Under the pieces are notes generated by a model. The model searched no databases. It was not told the DNA's origin and was given only the letters and a program-made list of their open reading frames with translations. Positions 11,770 through 22,559 of a DNA stretch of 64,000 bases are shown here, piece after piece; within the stretch, counting starts at the first letter, position 1; every line of letters begins with the position of its first letter. Location: positions 138,169,468-138,233,467 of the forward strand of contig NC_053390.1 in assembly GCF_905171765.1 (NCBI RefSeq), written 5' to 3'. The translations under genes were made by a program, and so were the position numbers. Source of the DNA: Bufo bufo (taxonomy: Eukaryota > Chordata > Amphibia > Anura > Bufonidae).

Positions 11770-14700
11770 TTAGGGTAAAGAGTCACTAACATTTACCACT
11801 TCAGCTAGTGCATGTAGGAAAGTGGCCATTTTAGATGCTGCTTGTGTCAGCGGGGCATAACTGGGCTCTCCTATATTATCATAAACTAAGGCCCTAGGGG
11901 GTTGCCGCACTCTGGTACTGTGTCTCAGTTCTCGCTGTGGGAGAGGATCTTGGGACATCAACTGTGGGACTTCGACTCCTGCCTTCGAAGTAGAGTCTCT
12001 AAGGGAAGTTCCAGGCACAAAACATGGACTTTCTGGATTCAACCTTGGAGAACTTTGTGACCCAGGAGAGGTTCCGGGACTTTGTGGAACCACCGGAGTT
12101 AAAGGAGGCAATTGCTGTGTTTCTTCTGCGGGTGATGACCACCACTGATCCTCTGCACTGGGAGTTCCCGGGGTCTCCTCTGCCCCATTTCCAGGACTCT
12201 CTGCTGGGTTTTCCTCCAGTTCTTCACTACTCTCTTCCTCTTCATCAGCATACACAACTGGAAGCAGATGGTTTCTATGCCAAGCCTTTATTCGGCCCTC
12301 CGGGCCCCTAATGTTGTACACTGGCAATCCTTCCAGTTTGGACACAACCTCAAACAGGGTATCTTTCCATCTGTCAGCCAGTTTGTGTTTTCCAGGCACA
12401 CCTAGAGTCCGGAGAAGAACTTTATCCCCTGCTTGAATATCCTGATATCTCACCTTAGAATCATACCTTCTTTGTTCCGTTCTTCCATTTTTGCTGCAGC
12501 TTGGGTGCCAACTCATAGGCCCGATGAAGGTTTTGTTTGAGGTTCCTCACATATTGAAAGTGTGAAGTTGAATCTGTTCCATCAGGAGACACTCCCAAAC
12601 GGACATCTATCGGTAATCGAGCTTCTCTTCCGAACATTAGGAAATAGGGTGAGAACCCTGTAGATTCATGCCTTGTACAGTTGTATGCGTGGACCATGGC
12701 TTCCACATGTTTACTCCAAGACCGCTTCTCGACTTGCTTGAGAGTCCCTAGCATATCTAGGAGGGTCCTATTGAACCGTTCTGGCTGTGCATCACCCTCC
12801 GGATGATAAGGTGTGGTTCTGGACTTCTGCACCTGCAACATGTCCAACAGCTCCTTGATCAACTTACTCTCAAAATCTCTACCTTGATCTGAGTGTATCC
12901 GATTGGGTAGTCCATAGTGAATAAAATACTTCTGCCAAAGGACTTTGGCTACAGTCACAGCTTTTTGATCTTTAGTGGGGAAGGCTTGAGCATATCTGGT
13001 GAAATGGTCCGTTACCACCAGCACATTTCCAATTCCCGCTGTATCGCTTTTAATGCCGAGATAGTCCATGCACACAAGATCCATGGGTCCAGTACTTTTT
13101 AGATGACCCATAGGGGCAGCTCTCACAGGCAGGGTCTTCCTCTGGATACACCTCCTGCATGTCTTTACATGTTGCTCGACATGTTCTCTCATGCGAGGCC
13201 AATAGAACCGATCTTGTACTAGGCCATAGGTCTTGTCCACCCCGAGATGCCCATGTTGATCGTGGAGAGCTCTCAGGACCATGCCACGGTATCTGTGGGG
13301 TAGTACCAATTGTTTTCTGTCAGGGTGATCATGATACTTCACGACCCTATAGAGTACTCCATCTTCAAGATGTAGTCGGCTCCATTCTCTTCGGTATAAT
13401 TCTCTTTGACTCACAGGTAGAGAAGTCAGCAATTTAGGATTCTTAGTCTTTATTGCTCTGATAACTATCCCAATATACCAGTCCTGCGCTTGAGCCTTCT
13501 TCTTGTCTTCTGTGGTTATACTGGACCACTGTTGAAGCATGACTGGAGCATGGAACACCTCAGGCACGGCTTCTGGAGAGTGGCTAATGGAGTCTATCCC
13601 CCTTAGCTCGGCAAACTCTTCTTGACTCTCGGCCACCACATACATCTGACAAAAGGCTCCTACCCCCGGCCAAGGGATCTCTTCCCACTCCTCTTCTTCT
13701 TGGTGAGGAGGGAGTCTAGGTCTGCGGGACAGGGCATCTGCGCTGACATTCTTGGGCCCAGGCTTGTACTTCAGGCTGAAACTGTAGCTTGATAAGGCAG
13801 CCAACCACCTATGTCCTGTGGCATCCAGCTTAGCTGTAGTCTGAATGTAGGTAAGTGGATTGTTGTCAGTCCTTACTTCGAATGTTGCTCCATACAAATA
13901 GTCATGTAGCTTATCCACGATGGCCCACTTGAGTGCCAGAAATTCCAATTTATGGACTGGATAGTTCTTCTCTGCACCTGTAAGACTTCTACTTATGTAA
14001 GCCACCGGCCTCAATCCTTCTGGATAACTTTGGTGCAGTACACCCCCTAGACCTTCCATACTGGCATCCACATGGAGGATATATGGTTTCTCAGGGTCTG
14101 CATAGGCTAAAACAGGAGCTTCTGTAAGTCTCTTCTTCAATGTCAGAAAAGCATCTTCACATCCTGAAGTCCATTTCTCTCCAAAGGGGTCTTTAGGAGA
14201 TGGTGCCTTAGCACCCGTTACGTCAGAGGTAATCTTCAGTAGGTCGTGTAACTCTCGAGCAATCTTTGAGTAGTCTTTCACAAACCTTCGGTAGTAACCA
14301 CAGAATCCGAGAAAGGACCGCAACTCACTGATGTTATCTGGTCTTGGCCAATTCAATACTGCTTCAATTTTAGCAGGATCTGTGGCTACTCCTTCAGCGG
14401 AGACTATATGCCCCACATAAGTGACAGAGTTCTGGGCAAATCGGCATTTGTCCACTGATAGCTTCAGACCTTCAGCTTGAAGTCGATCCAACACCTTTAG
14501 CAATCTTTGTTCATGCTCCTCTGGTGTCTTCCCGAAAACAATTAGGTCATCTAGATACACTAGACACTCTTTGGGATTCATATCCCCCACAGTTTTCTCC
14601 ATCAGCCTCTGAAAAGTAGCAGGAGCTCCTGTGACTCCCTGTGGCATTCTGGTAAACTGGAAAAACCCCAAAGGGCAGATGAAAGCTGTCTTTTCCTGAT

Positions 14701-15020
14701 CCTCCTTCTTCATGGGTACCTGATAATATCCAGACCTCAAGTCAAGCACACTGAACCACTGGCTGCCAGATAGGGCGTTCAGAAGATCCTCTATCCGGGG
14801 CAAAGTGTACTGATCTGGCACAGTCCTCTTGTTCAAAGTACGGTAGTCCACACATAGCCGAACTGAACCATTCTTTTTTCTCACTACCACAATAGGTGAG
14901 GCATAGGGGCTCCGAGACTCTGTGATGATGCCTGCTCCTTCCATCTGCTGGAGTATGTCCCGGACATCTTCCACATCTCGAGGGGGTATTCTTCTTGACC
15001 TTTCTCTGAAAGGAGTAGAA
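11770..15020 (-). pseudogene. pol: gypsy pol: RT, RNase H and integrase, frame-broken
   Basis: The main frame, 12461-14974, encodes the replication enzymes. Reverse transcriptase: catalytic YLDD at about residues 140-143, with FTRMPQGVTGAP before it. RNase H: HVDAS near residue 302, an FLALKWA Glu and VRTDNNPLTY. Integrase: an HHCC zinc domain near 551-589, then a DD35E core with Asp617 (MDYLG), Asp676 (HSDQGRDFES) and Glu712 (PERFNR). A frame change near 12475 separates it from 11770-12516, which holds the integrase C-terminal part (GDKVLLR, then a W...PVYNI...WHRNHLLPV stretch) and an acidic, proline-rich tail. Upstream, a frameshift near 15030 separates pol from gag-protease; the two were probably one polyprotein. 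All catalytic residues I looked for are present. Confidence 0.93.
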
Positions 15021-17690
15021 TCAGCAAGTTCTTATAGTATGGGTGGCACTCTTAGAACACCCCACGTCCATCTCTGCTCTGGAAAACACTCCCTCTCGGG
15101 TGACCAGTTTTGAACGAAGGCTGTCTTTCCACTCCTGTGGTAGAGGAGAATCTTCTAGATCAAAATCTAAAGGTGCTTTCACATGATCCTTCTGTTCTGC
15201 ACTCACAGACATGATGGACGAAACTTGATCCAAAAGGTGTATCACACCAATCTTCTGATGACGATCAATCCGGATTTCCGTGGGGGTTAAATTCTGTACC
15301 ATCACAGGAAAGCTCCGACACCACCTTTTCCGCCAATCTTTTACCTCAGGTATGAGAGTCCACCCTTTCTTCTGATCCTCTTCAGGCAGAGACTCAATAA
15401 GGTATTGTCCAGTTCCCCCCAACATTTCATGGTGCATTGAGGCTATGGCTCGTAAGGTTTTGGTCTCACCAGGCTTTACAAATGCAGGTTCTGTTCCTGA
15501 ATAGTGGCACGACCCTGGTTTTGTTTCAAGGGCTAGTCGTCTACACTCTTTCCCTAGGACAGGGCTGACCTCCATCAGTCGGTCTAAGGAGACATCTCCC
15601 ACTTCTGTCAGATAGGCCTTGAATACATCCTGTACCATCTTTGCATTAGTGCCCAATATTATTGGGGCACACACTTTCCTGGCTGCAGGGCATATTAAAG
15701 CTTCCAGCTCCATAGGACATATTATCCCAGTGTTTAACTGGGGAATAGTTATGGTCACTTTTATGCATCCCTCCACAGGTTGAGCTTGAGAACCAACGCC
15801 CCATAGCTGAAACTTTCCTGCAGGTTCCATAGGAATGTGTTTCAAATGACGTTCATAGAAGTCTCGGTAGATAATGGTGACTTGAGAACCTGTATCTAGC
15901 AATGCTGAAGCCTGAATTCCTTCTACTTGCACGTGTATCAAATATTTAGGCCCAATCTTGGCTCCTACAGATAACCCATATGTAGGCCGGGTCTTCCTTC
16001 GCTTGTAAGACCTGGTCATTTGAGTCTCCTCAAGCTCGGTTGCCAGCACCTCCACATCCACCTCCATGGAGTTCGCAGGGCACTCCCGCTGAAAATGCCC
16101 TGACTTTCCACATTTAAAGTAATCCCCTCGGCGGGGTGAATCCTCAGGAAACAGTTTTTTCTGAGTCTTCCTGTGTTGCCCCCCACTTCCAGGGGGAGGA
16201 TCTGCTCTCTCTGGTGGTGACTTGCATAAGAACTCCAATTCAGCCACCTTCTTCCTAAGAGCTGACAGTTCTGTATCCTCTTTCTCCTTCTGTAGGGGTG
16301 GACACATCTGGTCTTCCAATCTCCTGGCTGTATTTATTAAGGTGGAATAAGGCAGGACTTTATCATCCAACTTGGCTCTCAACAGAATCATAATTGGATT
16401 ATTGATTAAGCCACCTCTCTGAATTTGCTTAGATAGCCGAGCATCCAACTCAGAGGCAGGAACTGCTCCTTTATGGAATAACTTTCCAAGCGATAGCTGT
16501 AACCGGTTGATATAGTCAGTGGCTTTTTCATGCTCCTTCTGCTTAGTGGCTAGGAACTTAACCAGCAGATGATCCAAATCTTCTGATTTCCCATAAGCAT
16601 CCTGCAAAACTTGTAGATAGTCGTGCACAGTAGCTTGCCCATTTACTCCCTTGTACAGTCTTATCATGTATGTAGCGGGAAAACGAAGACTCTCCACCAA
16701 CCGCTGTTTCTTTATGGTATCCGTACAAGACCATTCCTCCAACAACTGCATAGCATTATCCTTCCAGACCTCAAAAGGCTCTTCTCCTGAAGGAACAGGC
16801 TGATTCCCAGAAAACACCTTTAGTTTGCGGTAACTATGGGTGTGGTTTGCCATCACTATGGCTTCTGAGAGTTTCTGGAGTATGTCCGATACATCACTAC
16901 CTCCTGTAGGCGGGGTGCGGACTTCAGGGTTGTCTGGTTTCAGTAATGCTGTAGATGGATGAAATTCTGCTTTAGGAGTAATCATCCCCCGTTCTCTAGG
17001 AGGATGGGCAGCTTGTTTAGGAATGGCTCCGGCCTTTCTGGAGATAGGAGTCAGGAGCTTAGAATAATTTTCTGTGACATAATCTCTCTGTTCTAATTTA
17101 AAGGGTTGTTGCAGCGAGACCCTTTCTTTCTTCTCAAGTAGAGCGTACACTAAAGAGCATCCTTCATCCGGGGCTCCATATAAATGAATGTTGGTAGGCA
17201 TCTCATGGTCTCCCAAGTCCGTATGACAATATATTAACATGTAAGTTTGGCCTTCAGAATCCTGCAGGATATCCCTGACGGTCGCCATTTCTATTCCCAA
17301 TCGAAGTTCTATACACAAGATGACGTGATTCATCTCACAGCAGGATGGGACTCTGCATAACATCACAGCTTGTTGCAATGGTACATTTCTTTGCTGGGCC
17401 CACTCTTTTGCAAAGGAGGGAGTGGCCTGAGGATTTAATCTATTCTCACTGGTTGTACCCCAATTGATCTCAGCAGTGCCTCCATATGTAACGGGGTTTT
17501 GGGGGCGCCCCCTAGTGTCTATGGGGTCCCTAACCCTAGTTAACTCACTATGCCTGACAGGCGGATCCTGAGCCTCCGCTATCTGGGAGTTGGGGTACAT
17601 GTCTGCGGCAGTGCCTCCACCCAGTGGAACATCCGGGGTAGGGATGTGAGGCTCCACTGGGAACATACTTGGTGCAAATGAGACTGACAC
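15021..17690 (-). pseudogene. gag: gypsy gag-protease
   Basis: An 889-codon open frame encoding the structural protein and aspartic protease. Its first true ATG is near 17666, inside the 5' LTR; the frame stays open through the LTR end and the primer-binding site. Residues about 95-190 form an N-terminal domain. Residues about 289-440 form a capsid-like helical region (KLKVFSGNQPVPSGEEPFE, then LVESLRFPA) resembling the gag domain of PNMA-type proteins. A coiled-coil-like stretch follows near 475-490. The zinc knuckle is near 524-537 but its first Cys is Tyr (YFKCGKSGHFQREC). The protease has DTGS at about 599-602. The frame ends at a frameshift near 15030 before pol. I recognise the family by order and motifs; the PNMA resemblance is by eye. 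Confidence 0.88.
17467..17484 (-). promoter_or_regulatory. Primer-binding site, tRNA-Thr type
   Basis: Two bases inside the 5' LTR, the minus strand reads TGGAGGCACTGCTGAGAT. This pairs with the 3' end of vertebrate tRNA-Thr (AGU), whose acceptor end reads ATCCCAGCGGTGCCTCCA, with two G:U-type mismatches. This is the start site for minus-strand cDNA synthesis. Confidence 0.7.
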
Positions 17691-18413
17691 AGCCTAACTG
17701 GAATTAACTTTATATAGTGCGTAACAAAATGAACCAACATACATAGGAAAATACAATAGCGTAACACAAATAACAGGGTAATGTGGATTCTTCCTCACCC
17801 ACCCACTAGCACACCTGCGTCCCACCCCCCTATCTTCGCCCTAATGGCCGTTGGTGCACATAGGAGAGTTGGGGCCCTTAGAAAGCTCTTGCTCCGCAGG
17901 GTCACTGAAGCAGCCTGAGCTGTGTAATGTCCGTCACTGGACCTCAGAGTCTTTATTGTGGTGAGGAGACAGGTGCCCTGTGGTGATACAGGGAGAGGTT
18001 TGACTTACCCTCACAACACCATTTACCAGGCCAGTCCGCAGCAATCTCCCTTCACTGGATTCACCAGACGTCTGGACTCAGTGCTTGTCTTTGCCAGCGG
18101 TCCCTCTCTCAGCAGGTGTGATCTTTGGTGAAGTAAGTTCTCTCAGCAGGTTCTATCTCTGTGCTGCAGTCTCTCAATGCCAGACCCATGTCCTCTCTCT
18201 GGCTGAGCAAATCGTAACTTCCAGAAACTTCCAGGACCTTCCTCCTTAGAGCTGTGCAGCCAGCGTCGTTTTAGGACATGCGATGATGTCACTAACCATG
18301 TGACTCATTTCAGCCAGTCAGGTGATCAATGCTCAATGTCTTATTAACAGCATACTGAGTCCATCTACTGGGCATTTCAGATAACGCAGCCGGTGTAACT
18401 TCACAGGGTTACA
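17487..18413 (-). repeat. 5' LTR of the gypsy element
   Basis: A 927-bp LTR, near-identical to 10710-11638. It contains the promoter for the retroelement and, near its 3' end on the minus strand, the first ATG of gag. Confidence 0.96.
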
Positions 18414-18417
18414 GTTA

Positions 18418-18720
18418 TAAACACTATTAGGCCCAGATTATTGGAATTTGCAATACAGACACTGCTTTATGATGTAGTACAGTATTGGTTACAGAACACC
18501 ACAGAATATGGACACTATATTAGGCCCAGATTATTGGAATTTGCAATACAGACACTGTTTTGTGATGTAGTACATAATTGGTTAAAGAACACCACAGATT
18601 ATGGACTCTATATTAGGCCCAGATTATTGAAATTTGTAATACAGACACTGTTTGCAGATGTAGTTCAGTATTTTTTACACAAAGCCACACACTATGGACA
18701 CTAGATGTGGCCCAGATTAT
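18418..18720. repeat. 93-bp repeats of hAT-A, right of the gypsy insertion
   Basis: Three to four copies of the 93-bp unit (TTAGGCCCAGATTATTGGAA ... CAGACACTG). It continues the array interrupted at 10709. Confidence 0.9.
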
Positions 18721-19103
18721 TAAAGACAGTCTGCGGATAATGTACAGTATATGTCACTAATAGGTATAAAATAACACACACAGTAGTCCTTAAAAGGACT
18801 TTTGGGTCTTGGAAAAGATTTCTCAGAACAAAAACTGTGAAATTTGCTCCCTACTCTATCTTTCCCTTCCTATGCTTTACTCTTCCTGTCTACATCTGAG
18901 CCGAACATGCGTCATCGATGACGCGTTCCGGCCAGCCAATTAATGTAATGCCAGCAGCCACCATGGCTACTGGAAATACAGTGAGAGCAGTACTTACCTG
19001 CACCTTTATTGGCTGCTTAAAACCCGCAAAACGTTCGGGGAGGAGACTCGAGCATTGCGCTCGAGCACATGCGGTACTCGGTCGAGCACCGCCATGTGCC
19101 GAG
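18721..19103 (-). other. hAT-A 5' leader and subterminal region
   Basis: This is the 5' end region of hAT-A as seen also in hAT-B (34870-35090, inverted). Shared pieces include GATGACGCGTTCCGGCCAGCC, a CAGGTAAGTA-like splice-donor motif (minus strand, near 18993-19003), GCGCTCGAGCACATGCGGTA and GCCATGTGCCGAG. The donor motif suggests a transposase transcript with an untranslated first exon; this is inference. Confidence 0.65.
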
Positions 19104-19361
19104 TAGAGATGTCGTGGACATAAAATTTTTAGTTTGCGAACGGCGAATGTGGATTTTCGCAAAAGTTTGCGAACGGGTGAACCGGGCGAACCGCCATAGA
19201 GTTCAATAGGCAGGCGAATTTTAAAACCCACAGGGACTCTTTCTGGCCACAATAGTGATGGAAAAGTTGTTTCAAGGGGACTAACACCTGGACTGTGGCA
19301 TGCTGGAGGGGGATCCATGGCAAAACTCCCATGGAAAATTACGTAGTTGACGCAGAGTGTG

Positions 19362-19560
19362 GTAAGTTGAATTCGCAATGCGATTAATATAACCTGCATT
19401 AATCGCATTGTGAATTCAACTTAGATCTGAGTTCCTAATGGTTGTATTGCTAGAATTGACGAATATAACGAATATAGCACTATATTCTCAATCTTCGTTA
19501 TATTCTAGCAATACAACCATTAGGAACCCAGCTCTTGAATTCGCAATGCGATTAATATAA
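19362..19560. repeat. Hairpin unit, copy 1
   Basis: An arm GAGTTCCTAATGGTTGTATT...TATAACGAATATAG is followed by its inverted copy ending AATACAACCATTAGGAACCC (about 19428-19533). The flanks also pair (CGCAATGCGATTAATATAAC). It makes a near-perfect stem of about 50 bp. Confidence 0.9.
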
Positions 19561-19569
19561 CCTGTATTA

Positions 19570-20508
19570 GGCTGAGTTCACACGAGCGTGTCCGGATAAG
19601 TTCCGGATGCGTCGCGGCAAACCCGCGCGAGTAGGTACCCAATTGCATTCAGTTTTGACTGCGATTGCTTTCCGTTGTTCAGTTTTTATCGCGCGGGTGC
19701 AATGCGTTTTGCACGCGCGTGATAAAAAACTGACTGTGGTACCCAGACCCGAACTTCTTCACAGAAGTTCAGGTTTGGGTTCGGTGTTGTGTAGATGTTA
19801 TTATTTTCCCTTATAACATGGTTAACAGGGAAAATAATAGCATTCTTTAATACAGAATGCTTAGTAGGTGGTCAATTGAGGGTTAAAAAATAAAAAATAA
19901 TTAACTCACCTTCTCCTCTTGATCGCGTAGCTGCCGGTCTCTTCTTACTTCTTTAATCATGAGCTGCCGGCTAAAGGACCTGTGGTGACATCAGACCTGT
20001 GGTGATGGACCATGTGATTGGACCATGTGATCTGACGTCACCACAGGTCCTTTAGCCAGCAGCTCATGATTAAAGAAGTAAGAAGAGACTGGCAGCTACA
20101 TGATCAAGAGGAGAAGGTGAGTTAATTATTTTTAATTTTTTAACCCTCAATTGACCACCTACTAAGCATTCTATATAAAAGAATGCTATTATTTTTCCTT
20201 ATAACCATGTTATAAGGGAAAATAATACAGTGAATAGACTGTCACGTAGCAACCGTGCATGAAAATCGTACTTGATTGCGGATGCTTGCGATTTTTACTC
20301 AGCCCCATTCACTTCTATGGGGCCTGCTTGGCGTGAAAAACGCACAATATAGAGCATGCTGCGATTGTCACGCAACGCATAAGTGATGCGTGAAAATCAC
20401 CGCTCATGTGCACAGCCCCATAGAAGTGAATGGGTCCGGATTCAATGCGGGTGCAATGCGTTCACCTCACGCCTTGCACCCGCGCGGAAGTCTCGCCCGT
20501 GCGAACTC
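19570..20508. mobile_element. Harbinger-like MITE nested in hAT-N1
   Basis: It begins GGCTGAGTTCACACGAGCG after TTA (19567-19569) and ends CGCCCGTGCGAACTC, the inverted counterpart lacking its last few bases and the second TTA. Comparison with the uninterrupted unit near 20670-20697 shows that a short deletion removed this junction. The body includes a large palindrome at 19797-20231 and nucleotide runs common in this family (CACTTCTATGGGGC, GTGCAATGCGTT). Confidence 0.75.
19797..20231. repeat. Large palindrome inside the MITE
   Basis: Two arms of about 200 bp face each other around 20010. Paired blocks include TTATTTTCCCTTATAACATG with CATGTTATAAGGGAAAATAA, CTCACCTTCTCCTCTTGATC with GATCAAGAGGAGAAGGTGAG, and GGACCTGTGGTGAC with GTCACCACAGGTCC. 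Confidence 0.92.
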
Positions 20509-20697
20509 GCATTGCGATTACAACTTAGATCTGAGTTCCTAATGGTTGTATTGCTAGAATTGAAGAATATAACGAATATAGCACTATATTCTCAATCTTC
20601 GTTATATTCTAGCAATACAACCATTAGGAACCCAGCTCTAAGTTGAATTCGCAAGGCGATTTATATAACCTGTATTAATCGCATTGCGATTACAACT
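20508..20697. repeat. Hairpin unit, copy 2
   Basis: A second copy of the unit at 19362-19560 (hairpin 20533-20637), differing by only a few bases. Together they show a tandem duplication into which the MITE inserted. Confidence 0.9.
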
Positions 20698-21079
20698 TAG
20701 TCAAATTTGTGACACTGCAGCTTCAGAATGAATCTAAGATGGATGCTGTCCTTGCTTTTTGATAGGAAGTGGGAGGGTCTGGGAGGGAGGGTATGCTGAT
20801 TGGCTGGAATGTGTCTGCTGACTGTGAGGTACAGGGTCAAAGTTTGCTCAATGATGATGTATAGGGGGCGGACCGAACATCGCATATGTTCGCCCGCCGC
20901 GTCGAACGCGAACAAGCTATGTTCGCCGGGAACTGTTCAACGGGGAATAGTTCGGGACATCACTAGTGCCGAGCATAGCGATGCTCGATCCGAACAGATA
21001 TTCGGCCGAGCATGCTCGCTCATCACTAGCGGACACCTCAATCATTGTTTCTAATCTTGCTGTGTAAATATCACTCTGC

Positions 21080-21313
21080 AGCCTAGAAACAATGAATTTC
21101 CGCATCCAGCCGCATTTTTTTGTCTGCATCCGTTTCTCCATTCTGTGGCCCCGCAAAAAAAACAGAACACGTACTATTGTTGTCCGTTTTGAGGACAAGA
21201 ATAGGTATTTCTATCAAATTTTGCGGAATGCCACACACTGCCAGCATTCGTGTTTTGCTGATCAGCAATTTGTGGACCACAAAACACGGAGCGGTTGTGT
21301 GCATGAGCACTAA
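21080..21313. mobile_element. Harbinger-like MITE, fragment
   Basis: Contains CCGCATCC repeats, CCGTTTTGAGGACAAGAATA, GCAATTTGTGGACCACAAAAC and the end GTTGTGTGCATGAGCAC followed by TAA. These are the internal and terminal motifs also found at 47640-47883 and 52800-52960. The left end is missing. Confidence 0.6.
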
Positions 21314-21632
21314 TTCTGCCTTTTGATGCACTTGAGGTGAAAATTTGTTTTATAAAAGTATTTAGAAAAAGAATAATTATATTATCAGGTTGGTGAGACA
21401 CAAATAGTATATACAGTGGATATAAAAAGTCTACACACCCCTGTTAAAATGTCAGGTTTCTGTGATGTAAAAAAATTAGACAAAGATAAATCATTTCAGA
21501 ACTTTTTCCGCCTTTAATGTGACCTATAAACTGTACAACTCAATTGAAAAACAAACTGAAATCTTTTAGGTAGAGGGAAGAAAAAATATAAAAATAAAAT
21601 AATATGGTTGCATAAGTGTGCACACCCTTAAA

Positions 21633-22446
21633 CTAATACTTTGTTAAAGCACCTTTTGATTTTATTACAGCACTCAGTCTTTTTGGGTATGAGTCTATCA
21701 GCATGGCACATTTTGACTTGGCAAGATTTGCCCACTCTTCTTTGCAAAAACACTCCAAATCTGTGAGATTGCGAGGGCATCTCCTGTGCACAGCCCTCTT
21801 CAGATCACCCCACAGATTTTTAAGCAGATTCAGGTCTGGGCTCTGGCTGGGCCATTCCAAAACTTTAATCTTCTTCTGGTGAAGCCATTCCTTTGTTGAT
21901 TTGGATGTATGCTTTGGGTCGTTGTCATGCTGAAAGATGAAGTTCCTCTTCATGTTCAGCTTTCTAGCAGAAGCCTGAAGGTTTTGTGCCAATATTGACT
22001 GGTATTTGGAACTGTTCATAATTCCCTCTAGCTTAACTAAGGCCCCAGTTGCATCTGAAGAAAAACAGCCCCAAAGCATGATGCTGCCACCACCATGCGT
22101 TCTTTTGGTGATATGCAGTGTTGTTCTTGCACCAAACATATCTTTTGAAATTATGGCCAAAAAGTTCAACCTTGGTTTCATCAGACCATAACACATTTTC
22201 CCACATGCTTTTGGGAGACTTCAGATGTGTTTTTGCAAAATGTAGCCTGGCTTGGATGTTTTTCTTCATAAGAAAAAGCTTTTGTCTTGCCACTCTACCC
22301 CATAGCCTAGACATATGAAGAATACGGGAGATTGTTGTCACATGTACCACACAGCCAGTACTTGCCAGATATTCCTGCAGCTCCTTTAATGTTGCCGTAG
22401 GCATCTTGGTACCCTCCCAGACCATTTTTTTTTCTCGTCTTTTCAT
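21633..22446 (-). pseudogene. Tc1-A transposase, middle and C-terminal part
   Basis: A DDE transposase relic. 22033-22446 has [19 protein letters not shown], the RILHMSRLWGR helix and LWSDETK with the first Asp. 21633-22196 carries [23 protein letters not shown] with the second Asp, and SPDLNLLKNLWGDLKRAV, where the Glu expected in NPIENLW is Lys. A frame change lies near 22090, where the QKN-to-GGGS region is disturbed. The catalytic Glu loss alone would inactivate it. Confidence 0.9.
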
Positions 22447-22559
22447 AAATTGTTCCAGTTCTTGGTGATATTAAGTCCAATAGGTCGGCACTGCAGATAA
22501 GTTTTCGTGGTGCTCGCTTCCTAGGATTGGCATTACATGAAATATCAGCAAAGACGGGC

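Larger units (their letters stand above)
10710..18413 (-). mobile_element. Ty3/gypsy LTR retrotransposon, full length
   Basis: A 7.7 kb element reading on the minus strand. It has two near-identical LTRs of about 928 bp (10710-11638 and 17487-18413) that start TGTAAC and end GTTACA, a TSD of GTTA (10706-10709 and 18414-18417), a primer-binding site, a polypurine tract, gag-protease and RT-RNase H-integrase in that order. The order of pol domains (RT, RNase H, integrase) defines it as Ty3/gypsy rather than copia. The LTRs differ at few positions, so the insertion is recent compared with its hAT-A host. At least two frame breaks (near 15030 and near 12475) and a damaged zinc knuckle mean this copy is probably not autonomous. 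Confidence 0.95.
19104..20965. mobile_element. Non-autonomous hAT (hAT-N1) nested in hAT-A
   Basis: The element lies between two copies of GTGCCGAG (19096-19103 and 20966-20973), an 8-bp duplication of hAT-A sequence. Its ends are TAGAGATGTCGTGGAC and GTTCGGGACATCACTA, imperfect inverted repeats starting TAG as in many hAT elements. It has no transposase. The inside holds two copies of a strong hairpin unit and a nested Harbinger-like MITE (19570-20508). Removing it restores the subterminal sequence seen in hAT-B. Confidence 0.88.
6242..21028 (-). mobile_element. hAT transposon hAT-A, 14.8 kb with nested insertions
   Basis: The element starts TAGTGATGATCGAGCA at 6242 and ends with the near-complement TGCTCGCTCATCACTA at 21028. 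Both ends abut the same 8-bp sequence, GCGGACAC (6234-6241 and 21029-21036), the TSD size of the hAT superfamily. The transposase relic runs on the minus strand (7444-10513). Removing the gypsy element (10710-18413) and the inner hAT (19104-20965) leaves about 5.2 kb. Subterminal zones contain GCTCG-rich inverted motifs (CGAGCACCCGAG, CTCGAGCA), about 42-bp repeats on the left and 93-bp repeats on the right. hAT-B at 34764-39902 shares both ends and belongs to the same family. The matching TSD across 14.8 kb is strong support for the whole nested arrangement. Confidence 0.92.

Noticed and set aside
11770..17690. Infectious endogenous retrovirus with an envelope gene
   Set aside because: Only gag-protease and RT-RNase H-integrase are present. 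The space between the integrase C-terminus and the 3' LTR (11650-11770) is too short for an env gene. It is a Ty3/gypsy retrotransposon.
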